64,000 nucleotides of DNA. Origin: Scandinavium sp036271055 (lineage in GTDB: Bacteria; Pseudomonadota; Gammaproteobacteria; Enterobacterales; Enterobacteriaceae). Below are positions 1-8,845 of the stretch, one piece after another. Location: positions 124,001 to 188,000 of the forward strand of contig NZ_DATBBJ010000063.1 of NCBI RefSeq assembly GCF_036271055.1, written 5' to 3'. Positions within the stretch are counted from its first letter, which is position 1. Each line of letters begins with the position of its first letter. Below the pieces are notes generated by a model. It searched no databases, was not told where the DNA came from, and worked only from the letters and a program-made list of their open reading frames with translations. The position numbers and the translations under genes are program-made.

Positions 1-800
1 TACCTGAGGTTGAAACCAGCCGCCGCGGTATTGAGCCGCATCTGGTCGGTGAGACCATTCTGCACGCAATTGTTCGCAATGGCCGTCTGCGTTGGCCCGT
101 TTCCACGGAAATTCATAGTCTCAGCGACAAACCCGTACTCAGCGTTCAACGGCGCGCTAAATACTTGCTTTTGGAACTGCCCGACGGCTGGATAATCATT
201 CATCTCGGCATGTCTGGCAGTTTGCGTATCCTCGCGCAGGAACGCCCTCCGGAGAAGCACGACCATGTCGATTTGGTGATGAGTAACGGCAAAGTGCTAC
301 GTTATACCGATCCTCGCCGATTTGGTGCATGGTTGTGGACCAAAGAGCTGGAAGGTCACAGCGTACTGGCGCATCTCGGGCCAGAGCCTCTGAGCGACGC
401 TTTTAACGCGGACTATTTCCGCGAGAAGTGTGCGAAAAAGAAAACGCCGATCAAGCCGTGGCTGATGGACAACAAGCTGGTGGTCGGCGTGGGTAACATT
501 TATGCCAGTGAATCGTTGTTCGCGGCGGGCATTCACCCTGACAGGCTGGCGTCATCGCTCTCTGCGCAAGAGTGCGAGTTGCTGGTGCGGGTCATCAAGG
601 CTGTGTTACTGCGTTCTATCGAACAAGGCGGGACGACGCTGAAGGATTTCCTGCAAAGCGACGGAAAACCGGGTTATTTCGCCCAGGAGTTGCAGGTGTA
701 TGGCCGGAAAGATGAGCCTTGCCGGGTGTGCGGTTCGCCAATTATTGCGACTAAGCATGCACAGCGGGCGACATTTTACTGCCGCCGCTGTCAGAAGTGA
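1..800 (+). CDS. mutM: Formamidopyrimidine-DNA glycosylase, 5' end cut by the window
   Basis: Base-excision repair enzyme that removes 8-oxoguanine and formamidopyrimidines and nicks the abasic site. Reading starts at position 3 with PEVETSRRG. The usual MPEL start lies just outside, so about 265 of an expected 269 residues are present and the catalytic N-terminal proline (Pro2) and Glu3 cannot be seen. The C-terminal zinc finger is intact: CRVC, 16 residues, then CRRC. The stop codon abuts the convergent coaD stop with no gap. Family assignment is firm. Confidence 0.97.
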   Translation, partial: PEVETSRRGIEPHLVGETILHAIVRNGRLRWPVSTEIHSLSDKPVLSVQRRAKYLLLELPDGWIIIHLGMSGSLRILAQERPPEKHDHVDLVMSNGKVLRYTDPRRFGAWLWTKELEGHSVLAHLGPEPLSDAFNADYFREKCAKKKTPIKPWLMDNKLVVGVGNIYASESLFAAGIHPDRLASSLSAQECELLVRVIKAVLLRSIEQGGTTLKDFLQSDGKPGYFAQELQVYGRKDEPCRVCGSPIIATKHAQRATFYCRRCQK

Positions 801-1280
801 CTACTTGAGTTTGTCCATCAGCGCTTGATGGACGGCCGGAGGCAGGAAGTGGGCGACGTCGCCGTCGTGGCGTGCCACTTCTTTCACCAGCGATGAAGAG
901 ATAAATGACCACTCTTTTGACGGCATCAGGAATACGCTTTCCAGCTCAGGCATCAGATGGCGATTCATGTGCGCCAACTGCATCTCATATTCAAAATCTG
1001 CCACCGCCCGTAAACCACGAATCAAAATGTTGGCCTGCTGCGCGCGGGCGAAATTCGCCATCAGATCGCTGAATCCCACCACTTCCACGTTTGCCAGGTG
1101 CGATGTTGCTTGTTCCGCCAGTGCTACGCGCTCCGCGAGATCGAACATCGGCTTTTTGCTCGGGCTGGCGGCAATCGCGAGCAGTACCTTATCGAACATG
1201 TAACTGGCCCGGGTAACGATGTCGATATGACCGTTAGTAATAGGGTCAAATGTGCCTGGATAGATGGCTTTTGTGCTCAT
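801..1280 (-). CDS. coaD: Phosphopantetheine adenylyltransferase
   Basis: Fourth step of coenzyme A synthesis: transfers AMP from ATP to 4'-phosphopantetheine, giving dephospho-CoA. At 159 aa it has the normal family length. The N-terminus MSTKAIYPGTFDPITNGHID carries the nucleotidyltransferase T/HxGH motif (TNGH, residues 15-18), and the C-terminal ISSSLVKE motif is present. It is the last gene of the waaA-waaE-coaD run, 3 bases after waaE, the usual enterobacterial arrangement (coaD was formerly called kdtB). Confidence 0.98.
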   Translation of the reverse strand: MSTKAIYPGTFDPITNGHIDIVTRASYMFDKVLLAIAASPSKKPMFDLAERVALAEQATSHLANVEVVGFSDLMANFARAQQANILIRGLRAVADFEYEMQLAHMNRHLMPELESVFLMPSKEWSFISSSLVKEVARHDGDVAHFLPPAVHQALMDKLK

Positions 1281-1283
1281 GAC

Positions 1284-2054
1284 TCACGCCTTCTTGCTAA
1301 AGCCGCGGTTCAGCGCCCACAGCTCGGTGTACTTGTTAAACGTATATTGTGCATTCACGACGGCCAACAGCCAGCCCTGAGCGCCATCCAAAAAGCCTGC
1401 GCGGAGAATCAGCGTTTTCATGAGCGCGCCTACCGTGTGGCTAAAAATGCCCGTCAGGGACGTTTTCTTGCCGTTCTGATGGCGTTCTTGCGCCCAGGCC
1501 GTGGCATAGGCCAACTGTTTACGTTGGAAGTCAGCAAAATCACGGCAGGTCAGGTGTTTTAGATCGCCCTTGAGCTCAATGACTTTTGCATCGCGACACT
1601 CCAGCGATTCATGAACACGATTATCGTTGTACTGCCATCGACTGCGCTCGTAAAGACGCATCACGCGATCCGGATACCAGCCACTATGCCGCATAAAGCG
1701 ACCGAGGAAATAGTTACGACGCGCAATACTGTAGACAGTACCGGGTTCAGGGGCTGAAAGGGTTTCACGAAGGGATTTTTCAAGCTCAGGTGTAACGCGT
1801 TCGTCTGTGTCGATCATCAATACGTAATCGCCAGTGGCGAGTGCCTGTGCACGTTGGCGTTGAACGCCATAACCCTGCCAGTCGGTGTTGATATGGACTT
1901 GTACGCCAAGGCTGCGTGCCAGTTCAACCGTGTTGTCGTCGCTGCCGGAATCCAGCAGGACAATCTCATCAGCCCATTTAACCGACGCCAGGCAATCCGG
2001 TAGCAGATCGGCAGCGTTTTTGGCGATCATCACCACCGACAGGCGAATTGGCAT
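1284..2054 (-). CDS. waaE: LPS inner-core beta-1,4-glucosyltransferase WaaE (GT2)
   Basis: Family 2 glycosyltransferase of 256 aa. By family knowledge from Klebsiella and Serratia it adds glucose to heptose I of the LPS inner core at the cytoplasmic face. Visible motifs are LSVVMIAKNAADLLPDCLAS at the N-terminus, LLDSGSDDNT, and the DxD-type site in LMIDTDERVT. The start chosen is the ATG at 2054, which overlaps the waaA stop as TAATG; longer readings run back into waaA. E. coli K-12 lacks waaE at this position, so this gene marks a Klebsiella/Serratia-type core. Confidence 0.92.
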   Translation of the reverse strand: MPIRLSVVMIAKNAADLLPDCLASVKWADEIVLLDSGSDDNTVELARSLGVQVHINTDWQGYGVQRQRAQALATGDYVLMIDTDERVTPELEKSLRETLSAPEPGTVYSIARRNYFLGRFMRHSGWYPDRVMRLYERSRWQYNDNRVHESLECRDAKVIELKGDLKHLTCRDFADFQRKQLAYATAWAQERHQNGKKTSLTGIFSHTVGALMKTLILRAGFLDGAQGWLLAVVNAQYTFNKYTELWALNRGFSKKA

Positions 2055-3328
2055 TAATGGCTCCGCTGAGGCAGATAGGGTTGCAGTAACTGTAGCAGAC
2101 GGGCAAGCGCGCCCTGGTTCTGATGCAGCACCTCGACGGCATGGCGGCCGTACCACAGGCGGTAATCTTCATCAGTCAGTAGCGTGGAAACTTCTTTCAC
2201 CAGCGTGTCGGCATCGGTAACGGTGATCAGTCCGTCATCCTGTTGCAGCTTGGCGCAGATGTCTTTGAAATTAAAGGTGTGCGGCCCCATTAACACCGGA
2301 ATCGCATGGGCGGCTGGCTCCAGCGGATTATGCCCGCCGCGTTCAACGAGGCTGCCGCCCACGAACGCCAGATCGGCAATTCCGTACAGCAGCATCAGTT
2401 CGCCCATCGTATCGCCAATCACCACCTGAGTGCTGCCAGACGGGATTTCGCCCGTGCTGCGCAGGGTGAATGTCATGCCGGCTTTTTGCACCAGTTCACG
2501 GGCATCGGCAAAACGTTCAGGGTGGCGCGGGACCAGAATAAGCAGCAGATCCGGGAAGCGTTCCAGCAGCTTTTTATGGGCGTCGAGAATGATTTTTTCT
2601 TCGCCGTCGTGGGTGCTGGTGGCAATCCATACCTGACGGCGAGGCGCCCACTGGCGACGAAGGGTTATGGCACGCGCCGCCAGTTCTGGCGTCACGGAGA
2701 TATCGAATTTCAGGCTACCGGTGATGGCGAGCTGGTTGCGCTTAAGGCCTAAAGAGAGGAAACGATTTCCGTCTTCTTCATTCTGCGCGGCAATCAGGGT
2801 GATGCCACTCAGCAGGCGGCGCATGAATTTACCGAGCTTGCCGTAACCCTTCGCTGAACGCTCGGACAGGCGCGCGTTGGCAATCACCAGTGGAATTTTG
2901 CGTTTGTGCAATGCCGCGACCATGTTCGGCCACAGCTCCGTTTCCATCACGATAACCAGTTTTGGCCGTGTAGTGTTGAAAAAGCGGTTCATGGCGCCGG
3001 GCAAATCATAAGGCAGATAGACATGCTGCACGTCTTTACCAAAGGCAGACATCGCCCGCTCTGAACCGGTTGGCGTCATGGTGGTGACGGTAATCGGCAG
3101 TGACGGATAACGATGACGCAGCGCGCGCACCAGCGGGATTGCCGCCAGTGTTTCACCTACAGAAACGGAATGCAGCAGTATGCCATCAGGCACTACCTTA
3201 TTTTTACAAAAGCCATAGCGTTCAGCCCAGCGTTTACGGTACGCGGGCGCCTTGCGGCTGCGCAGTAACAATCGCAGCCAGACCAGCGGCTGAATGAGGT
3301 AGAGCAAAGCGGTATACAGAAATTCCAA
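2054..3328 (-). CDS. waaA: 3-deoxy-D-manno-octulosonic acid (Kdo) transferase
   Basis: GT30 enzyme that adds Kdo residues to lipid IVA, the essential link between lipid A and core. It has 424 aa, close to the 425 of E. coli. The N-terminal hydrophobic anchor is residues 4-22, and the catalytic glutamate lies in SVSVGET (about residue 59). The most likely start is TTG at 3328 (MEFLYTALLY), because the preceding codon is CGC and no ATG or GTG sits in the right place; the ribosome site is poor. It is translationally coupled to waaE. The 83-base gap upstream contains an inverted repeat (TAAGCA/TGCTTA, about 3367-3385). Confidence 0.96.
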   Translation of the reverse strand: MEFLYTALLYLIQPLVWLRLLLRSRKAPAYRKRWAERYGFCKNKVVPDGILLHSVSVGETLAAIPLVRALRHRYPSLPITVTTMTPTGSERAMSAFGKDVQHVYLPYDLPGAMNRFFNTTRPKLVIVMETELWPNMVAALHKRKIPLVIANARLSERSAKGYGKLGKFMRRLLSGITLIAAQNEEDGNRFLSLGLKRNQLAITGSLKFDISVTPELAARAITLRRQWAPRRQVWIATSTHDGEEKIILDAHKKLLERFPDLLLILVPRHPERFADARELVQKAGMTFTLRSTGEIPSGSTQVVIGDTMGELMLLYGIADLAFVGGSLVERGGHNPLEPAAHAIPVLMGPHTFNFKDICAKLQQDDGLITVTDADTLVKEVSTLLTDEDYRLWYGRHAVEVLHQNQGALARLLQLLQPYLPQRSH

Positions 3329-3411
3329 GCGAGTTATCCGTTTTTATACTTCGGCGGGCAAATTCTAAGCATTTACCGTGCTTAAAGCTATCCCTTTGGG
3401 GTTCTGGACGT

Positions 3412-4407
3412 TCAATCGGTCAGATAACGTTTCAAACGGAAGTAGCGACGGCCTAAACGCCAGCGCAAACGCGGGCTTTTCGCACTCTTCCAGATGAGTT
3501 TCCAGATGCCGCGATCAAAAAATTCACGGACGATCGCCGCCTTTTTACGCGGATCTTTCATATTGTCGAAGGTATGAATGATCCCCAGACCTTCTTTGGC
3601 GATCTGCCAGTGACAGGCAGCAATACCTTTTACTTGTTCCGGGTAGCGTTGGTTAATCGCGTCCAGCATTTCCAGAATTTTCATGTAATGGCGGGCAGAA
3701 CGGATCAACGTCTCATCGTTGTCGGGCATATGTGAGACAGACGCCGAATGGATGTAGTAATCGTAGAACTGCTCGCTGGTGTACTGCACGCGTCCAGCGG
3801 CCAGCAGCACTTCAGTAGTCCACGGAATGTCCTGATGGCGCAGACCGGGCTCAAAATGGAAATTGTGCTGACGAATAAAATCGTGGCGATACAGATTCAA
3901 CCAGGTCACATGCAGGAATTTACGGGAATCCAGCGCCTGTTTCAGCCAGGCGGGGCCGCTCAGGACGCCCGTCGACTGCAACTTATCCGCCGGGAAAATA
4001 GGACGGGTCGGTTTCTTATCATTTTCCCAGACGTACTGACCATTACAGGTCACCACATCGAGATTGTTCGCCAGCGCCATATCCAGTAAACGTTGATACA
4101 TGCCTGGCTTGAAGTAGTCATCAATGTCCGGAAACGAGAGATACTGGCCAGTGGCGACCGTAAGGCCAGCATTGCGGGCTGCAGAGACCCCACCGTTTTG
4201 CTGAGCGATGACCTGCATATGCGGGAATGTTTCGCGCCACTTATCCACGATCGCCATGGAGTTATCTGTCGAACCATCATCAACGATGATGACTTCCATG
4301 CTGTCAATGTTCTGCGCGAGCAGGCATGAGAAGAACTGCTCTAAAAATTTTTCGCCGTTGTAGACAGCGACAACCACGCTAAGCAGTGGTGAGGTTGGGT
4401 GTTGCAT
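3412..4407 (-). CDS. Family 2 glycosyltransferase, WaaH/YibD-like
   Basis: 331-aa GT-A glycosyltransferase. The N-terminus LLSVVVAVYNGEKFLEQF, VIIVDDGSTDNS and the metal site YLSFPDIDDYF are typical of GT2. Segments such as STGVLSGPAWL and GLRHQDIPWTTE closely resemble E. coli YibD/WaaH, which adds glucuronic acid to the heptose of the core. It is the last gene of the waaQ-wabG-wabH run, 11 bases after wabH, so a role in decorating the core with an acidic sugar is likely. Donor and acceptor cannot be read from the sequence. It may instead match an unnamed core orf of Klebsiella. Confidence 0.85.
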   Translation of the reverse strand: MQHPTSPLLSVVVAVYNGEKFLEQFFSCLLAQNIDSMEVIIVDDGSTDNSMAIVDKWRETFPHMQVIAQQNGGVSAARNAGLTVATGQYLSFPDIDDYFKPGMYQRLLDMALANNLDVVTCNGQYVWENDKKPTRPIFPADKLQSTGVLSGPAWLKQALDSRKFLHVTWLNLYRHDFIRQHNFHFEPGLRHQDIPWTTEVLLAAGRVQYTSEQFYDYYIHSASVSHMPDNDETLIRSARHYMKILEMLDAINQRYPEQVKGIAACHWQIAKEGLGIIHTFDNMKDPRKKAAIVREFFDRGIWKLIWKSAKSPRLRWRLGRRYFRLKRYLTD

Positions 4408-4418
4408 AAAATACCTGA

Positions 4419-5522
4419 TTACCGTGTTGAGTCTGCGAGAGCAATATATTGCTTGCAGATGGCCTCAATGCCATAGGCAGAAATAGTGGAGCTGTCGATG
4501 AACGGCGGGTTTTGCCAGATATCCAGCATCGTCGTCGCCAGTCCGTCATCACTCATTTCGCTCAGTCCGCGGGCCAGTTCACCGGTCAGGATCTCTGACG
4601 GCCCACCAGGACAGCGCGTGCTGACCGCCGGGGTCTGGCAAATGATCGCTTCAACCAGCACATTGCCAAACCCTTCACAATCGGAGCTCAGCACCAACTG
4701 GCCTGCGTTTTTAATCCATGGATAAGGGTTCGGCACGAAATGACGGAACTGAACACGTTCAGCAATACCGAGCTCAGCAGCCAGCGCTTGCAGCTGTTCC
4801 ATTTGCTTTTGATTGCCATTGCCCATCATCACCAGTTGGGTCTGAATGCCGCTTTTCGCGAAGGCACGCAGCAGTCGGTCATGGCGCTTATGTTCATGGA
4901 AGCGGCCGACATGAATAATGTACTCTTGCCCCTGTAACTCGAAAGGTTCGGTGGCAAGTTGCTGAATACTCGCGATATCAAACGGATTATGAATGACCGC
5001 ATGGCGTTTCAGATGAATGCCCAGATTGTGTCTGAGATCGTGCAGCACCGCGTTGGAAACAGCGACAACCTGCGAATTTTCATAGATGTGGCGGATTTTT
5101 GCGTGTTTTAACCACCGGGACAAGCCGCGACGGTTGCGTAAATACGAGAAGGAGAACATCCCGTGGACGCAATACCAGATTTTATCGCGATCGACCGCGC
5201 GCGTATGAGCGACGATTCGGTCTGTTTTATGCAGATGCGAGAAGACAATGTCAAACTTGCCCGTTTCTTGTGCTTTATTGATGGCATCGTCCAGCAGTCG
5301 CGCCCTGCGACAAAGCTCAGTGAGCTTACGCCATGGCTTCTTGCACGTATCCTGAATGATCTGGTAATCCACGCCATCCGGAATGGTGTAATCACACACC
5401 TTGCGCAACGAAAACAGTGATACCTGATGCCCCATTTCCACGAGCCCACGAGAAAGCGTGAGTACCGTTTTTTCGGCCCCCCCGCCGGGCAAACCATCAA
5501 TAATCATAAGGATGCGCATCAT
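4419..5522 (-). CDS. wabH: LPS core glycosyltransferase WabH-like (GT4)
   Basis: 367-aa GT-B enzyme of family GT4. The N-terminal glycine-rich acceptor loop is GLPGGGAEKT, and the donor-site EX7E motif is in CEGFGNVLVEAI near residue 285. Its position directly after wabG fits WabH, which in Klebsiella transfers GlcNAc onto the core galacturonic acid before WabN deacetylates it. Two adjacent ATG codons (5522, 5519) could start; the first overlaps the wabG stop as TAATG. The GT4 assignment is firm. The WabH name rests on order and the nearby deacetylase. Confidence 0.82.
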   Translation of the reverse strand: MMRILMIIDGLPGGGAEKTVLTLSRGLVEMGHQVSLFSLRKVCDYTIPDGVDYQIIQDTCKKPWRKLTELCRRARLLDDAINKAQETGKFDIVFSHLHKTDRIVAHTRAVDRDKIWYCVHGMFSFSYLRNRRGLSRWLKHAKIRHIYENSQVVAVSNAVLHDLRHNLGIHLKRHAVIHNPFDIASIQQLATEPFELQGQEYIIHVGRFHEHKRHDRLLRAFAKSGIQTQLVMMGNGNQKQMEQLQALAAELGIAERVQFRHFVPNPYPWIKNAGQLVLSSDCEGFGNVLVEAIICQTPAVSTRCPGGPSEILTGELARGLSEMSDDGLATTMLDIWQNPPFIDSSTISAYGIEAICKQYIALADSTR

Positions 5523-6652
5523 TAATCCAATAAAGTTTTATAAAGCGAAATGAGCTGGCTCGAGAGCCGTTCCGGTGTTGCATCCTTGACTTTATGGCGG
5601 GCAGCCATGCCCAGTTCGTTATCTTTATCTTGTGCCGGAATAGCCATCACTGCTTCTTTCAGGCGTGAGATGTCGAGGGCATCGCAGACAAAACCATTCC
5701 TACCTTGCTCAATAAACTCCGCCCCACCACAGGTGTTTGAGGTTATGACGGGCAGCCCGCAGGCCATCGCTTCCAGAATAACATTGGGAAACGGATCGTA
5801 CAGCGTTGGTAACAATAAGCCATCAGACGCCTGGTAAAACGATAATGTTTCTTTTTGCACACCGCAAAAACGGACACGGTCACGGCAACCTTCTGACTGA
5901 GCCAGATCACGATAACGCTTTTCGTCTTTATCCTGACCGACGACCAGCAGGTAGCGATCAGTATGCGCAATGGCTTTAATGGCCGCCGCCAGCCCTTTGC
6001 GCTCAAAACCGGAACCGACAAAACAGAGTACAACGGCATCATGCGGAACGCCCAGTTGCTGGCGAAGCGCCGATCTTTTCACGTTTTGTGCCGGAACGAA
6101 GCGGCTGGAATCAATTGAATTATAAATCACATGGATTTTTTTTGCGTCGACGCCGAAATCTTCAATGATTTCATTTTTGATCATCGTCGCATTACAGATA
6201 ACAGCTTTCAACTCCGGAGCCTGATACATCGCTTTTTCAGCTTCCATCACATAACGATGGTAGCGGTCATGCATTAGCAGTTTTCCACGCCAGCCGGGTA
6301 AAATTCGCTGCCGTTGTAACAACCAGCGGCGATGAACGCCGTCACCTGCGCGATAAATGTCGCAGCCAGGAATACGTTCGTGGCTCTGCACAATATCAAA
6401 TTGTTCTGCCTGCCAGAGTTGGCGTGCCGCATTCGCAAAACCGCGCTCGCGACTGATCCTGCCCCATTTCTGTGGGTTGCAGATATGAATGTGCCAGTCG
6501 TCCTGTTTCTCACCCTGCCACTGGCGGGTAATGACATTCAATTCGAGATCCTGATTGCTCAGCGCGCTAAGGGCGCGTGAAACAAAGCGCTCGGCACCGC
6601 CATCGGGGCGGTATTTCTGTCTGACAATCGCAAGTCGATGCTTTTTGGTCAC
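5522..6652 (-). CDS. wabG: LPS core glycosyltransferase WabG-like (GT4)
   Basis: 376-aa GT4 enzyme. The N-terminus VRQKYRPDGGAERFVSRAL is an acceptor-site loop; the C-terminal donor half has FVGSGFERKGL and DPFPNVILEAMACGLP. In Klebsiella WabG transfers galacturonic acid to heptose II, replacing the WaaG step of E. coli. The start is GTG at 6652, overlapping the waaQ stop as GTGA, so translation is coupled. The order waaQ-wabG-wabH supports the name. Sugar specificity is inferred from context only. Confidence 0.83.
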   Translation of the reverse strand: MTKKHRLAIVRQKYRPDGGAERFVSRALSALSNQDLELNVITRQWQGEKQDDWHIHICNPQKWGRISRERGFANAARQLWQAEQFDIVQSHERIPGCDIYRAGDGVHRRWLLQRQRILPGWRGKLLMHDRYHRYVMEAEKAMYQAPELKAVICNATMIKNEIIEDFGVDAKKIHVIYNSIDSSRFVPAQNVKRSALRQQLGVPHDAVVLCFVGSGFERKGLAAAIKAIAHTDRYLLVVGQDKDEKRYRDLAQSEGCRDRVRFCGVQKETLSFYQASDGLLLPTLYDPFPNVILEAMACGLPVITSNTCGGAEFIEQGRNGFVCDALDISRLKEAVMAIPAQDKDNELGMAARHKVKDATPERLSSQLISLYKTLLD

Positions 6653-7716
6653 AGATATTTCCTCGCGGCCGCCACGACGCGGTCAACCGGTATGGCATTC
6701 AGGTAACGTTCTTTCGTGCGAGTGTCGACGGCATCGGGATCGGGCAACGGTCCGTACTCACCGGCCCAAATGACTTCACCTTTTACCTGCCACGGGCTCC
6801 AGAATGTCAGTTTCGACGGGCCAAACAGCGCCACGCAAGGCGTTTGCAAAGCTGCAGCCATGTGCATGGGCACAGAATCGACGCCGATAAACAAGGCAGC
6901 TTTGTCGATGAGTGCGCCTAATTGACGCAGCGTCAGCTGGCCTGCGAGAGAATAAATGCGTTCCTGAGGGCAGGCTGCGAGGATTGTCTCGACCATCGCC
7001 AGCTCTTTTTTATCCGGCCCGGAGGTCAGCACAATGGAATGTCCATCCTGCTGTAAGGCGGTAATAGTTTGCGCCATTTTGCCTTCATCCCAGCACTTGA
7101 AGAACCAGCGCGACGTGGGTTGTACCACGATAAAACGGCCATCTACGCCTTTCTCCGTCAGCTTCGTCGAGACGGTTTGCTCATCTTCAGGGGTGTAGCA
7201 CATTGAGACAGCGGCAACCGGCGCAATGTCGAGAGGCGCCAGAATAGAGAGGTTTTGTTCAACGGTGTGCATCTGCTGATGACCGCTGACTGACGCCAGC
7301 GCGGTATGGCAATGACGCCAAATTAGACCGCGACGTTTATTAAAATCAAAGCCGATACGAACCGGCGCGCCGGTAAAGCGGCTGATAAGAGCACTTCGCC
7401 ATTGATCGGCGAGGTTCAGAACAAGATGATAATGTTGCGCTCGCAACGTCGTCAGCAGTTGCCACTCTTTTTGCAAGTGCCCACGCGTGCCCAACTGCTT
7501 CCATTTACGATCGATGCCGTAGACTTTATGTATTTCAGGATGGGCAACGAGCATATCGCGCGTTTCTTCGTACAACAGGACATCGATCTGCGCATGGGGC
7601 CAGCGCTGACGCAAAGAATTGATAACGGGAGTAGTCAGAAGCATATCGCCATGATGACGTAATTTAATCAATAGAATGCGTAAATCGGGCGCGTTGAGTG
7701 TCTTATTCATCATCAT
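6649..7716 (-). CDS. waaQ: LPS core heptosyltransferase III
   Basis: GT9 heptosyltransferase of about 355 aa that adds the branch heptose (Hep III) to Hep II. It shows the GT9 N-terminal LIKLRHHGDMLLTTPVI with the catalytic Asp of the GD pair, and the donor-site GVDSVPMHMAAAL. It is the first gene of the second minus-strand core operon. Three consecutive ATG codons (7716, 7713, 7710) are possible starts. In the 148 bases upstream I see no ops/JUMPStart motif of the kind that precedes waaQ in E. coli. Confidence 0.93.
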   Translation of the reverse strand: MMMNKTLNAPDLRILLIKLRHHGDMLLTTPVINSLRQRWPHAQIDVLLYEETRDMLVAHPEIHKVYGIDRKWKQLGTRGHLQKEWQLLTTLRAQHYHLVLNLADQWRSALISRFTGAPVRIGFDFNKRRGLIWRHCHTALASVSGHQQMHTVEQNLSILAPLDIAPVAAVSMCYTPEDEQTVSTKLTEKGVDGRFIVVQPTSRWFFKCWDEGKMAQTITALQQDGHSIVLTSGPDKKELAMVETILAACPQERIYSLAGQLTLRQLGALIDKAALFIGVDSVPMHMAAALQTPCVALFGPSKLTFWSPWQVKGEVIWAGEYGPLPDPDAVDTRTKERYLNAIPVDRVVAAARKYL

Positions 7717-7864
7717 CTTATCGGGACCACAATGCCTGCAATTCTAATAGACATGCAGCTCACTTGCATCTTTTCTCCACAGCCCCGGTTCTTTATGGGT
7801 GACTTCTTACTCCAGATTCAGAGTGCTAACATAGCGACAACCCTCTTTAACTCTCGGGATAACC
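7717..7864. promoter_or_regulatory. Divergent intergenic region waaQ / wabN-like
   Basis: 148 bases between divergently transcribed core genes, so promoters for both directions should lie here. The sequence is moderately AT-rich. I cannot pick a convincing -35/-10 pair, and no GGCGGTAG-type ops element is present on either strand. The GGGATAACC just before the wabN-like ATG may act as its ribosome site. Confidence 0.45.
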
Positions 7865-8830
7865 ATGACGAAACCTGCGTTTATCATCACCATAGATACT
7901 GAAGGCGATAACCTGTGGCAGAACCACCGGCACATTCACACTGAAAATGCCCGTTTCCTGCCACGCTTTCAGGCGCTCTGTGAACAATATGGTTTCAAAC
8001 CCGTCTGGTTAACAAACTATGAAATGGCGGTTGATCCGGTCTATATCGACTTCGCCAAAGATGTCATTGCTCGTGGTCAGGGGGAAGTGGGGATGCATCT
8101 GCATGCGTGGAACAGCCCGCCGGAACATGATTTGACGGGCGATGACTGGCGCTGGCAACCCTACTTGATTGAATTCCCGGACAATATTTTGCGCGAGAAA
8201 GTGCTGTTTATGACGCAACTCCTGGAAGAGACATTCCAGACCAAAATGCTCAGTCACCGAGCCGGGCGTTGGGCGTTCGATAGCCGTTACGCTAAGTTGC
8301 TCATTGAACTAGGGTATCAGGTGGATTGTTCGGTAACGCCTCGGGTGAACTGGCGCAATGCCAAAGGCGCGCCACAGGGAAATGGCGGCACGGATTACCA
8401 GCATTTTCCTGATCGCGCCTATTTTATGGATGAAAACGCCATCCATCAGCCCGGAAAAAGTCCATTGCTGGAAGTGCCAATGAGCATTCACTACAAACAT
8501 CCGGGTTGGCTCAATGGAATAAAGCAAAGCTACGATCGGTTACGCGGAAAATATCGCTCGCCTTCTGTGAACTGGTTACGCCCGACAGGCGGGAATGCCG
8601 ATCAGATGATTTCCGTCGCCGAAAAATGTCTGGCCCAAGGCAATGACTATGTCGAATTCATGCTGCACTCATCCGAATTTATGCCCGGCGGCAGCCCGAC
8701 ATTTAAGAATGAAGCCGATATCGAAGGACTGTATCAGGATCTGGAGAAGCTATTCGCCTGGCTTGCACCCCGCACCCAGGGAATGACGCTGGCGGAGTTT
8801 TATCAGCATAAAACGAAAAACGCCGGGTAA
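7865..8830 (+). CDS. wabN: Core polysaccharide deacetylase WabN-like
   Basis: 321-aa NodB-type polysaccharide deacetylase fold. It starts PAFIITIDTEGDNLWQNH (motif-1 Asp in DTEGD). Metal-ligand candidates are the histidines of VGMHLHAWNSPPEH, followed by SHRAGRWAFDSRY (arginine motif) and the late histidine of FMLHSSEFMPGG. In Klebsiella, WabN deacetylates the GlcNAc added by WabH, giving glucosamine in the core. It is the only plus-strand gene in the core cluster, between waaQ and waaL. Its TAA stop lies in the loop of a hairpin that also serves as the waaL-side terminator. Confidence 0.82.
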   Translation: MTKPAFIITIDTEGDNLWQNHRHIHTENARFLPRFQALCEQYGFKPVWLTNYEMAVDPVYIDFAKDVIARGQGEVGMHLHAWNSPPEHDLTGDDWRWQPYLIEFPDNILREKVLFMTQLLEETFQTKMLSHRAGRWAFDSRYAKLLIELGYQVDCSVTPRVNWRNAKGAPQGNGGTDYQHFPDRAYFMDENAIHQPGKSPLLEVPMSIHYKHPGWLNGIKQSYDRLRGKYRSPSVNWLRPTGGNADQMISVAEKCLAQGNDYVEFMLHSSEFMPGGSPTFKNEADIEGLYQDLEKLFAWLAPRTQGMTLAEFYQHKTKNAG

Positions 8831-8839
8831 CCGGCGTTT
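8818..8839 (-). terminator. Hairpin terminator shared by waaL and wabN
   Basis: A perfect 9-bp stem (AAACGCCGG / CCGGCGTTT) with loop GTAA. Read on the minus strand it is followed by TTTTTCGTTTT, a good intrinsic terminator for the hldD-to-waaL operon. The plus-strand wabN-like stop codon lies in the loop. Confidence 0.75.
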
Positions 8840-8845
8840 AAATAA

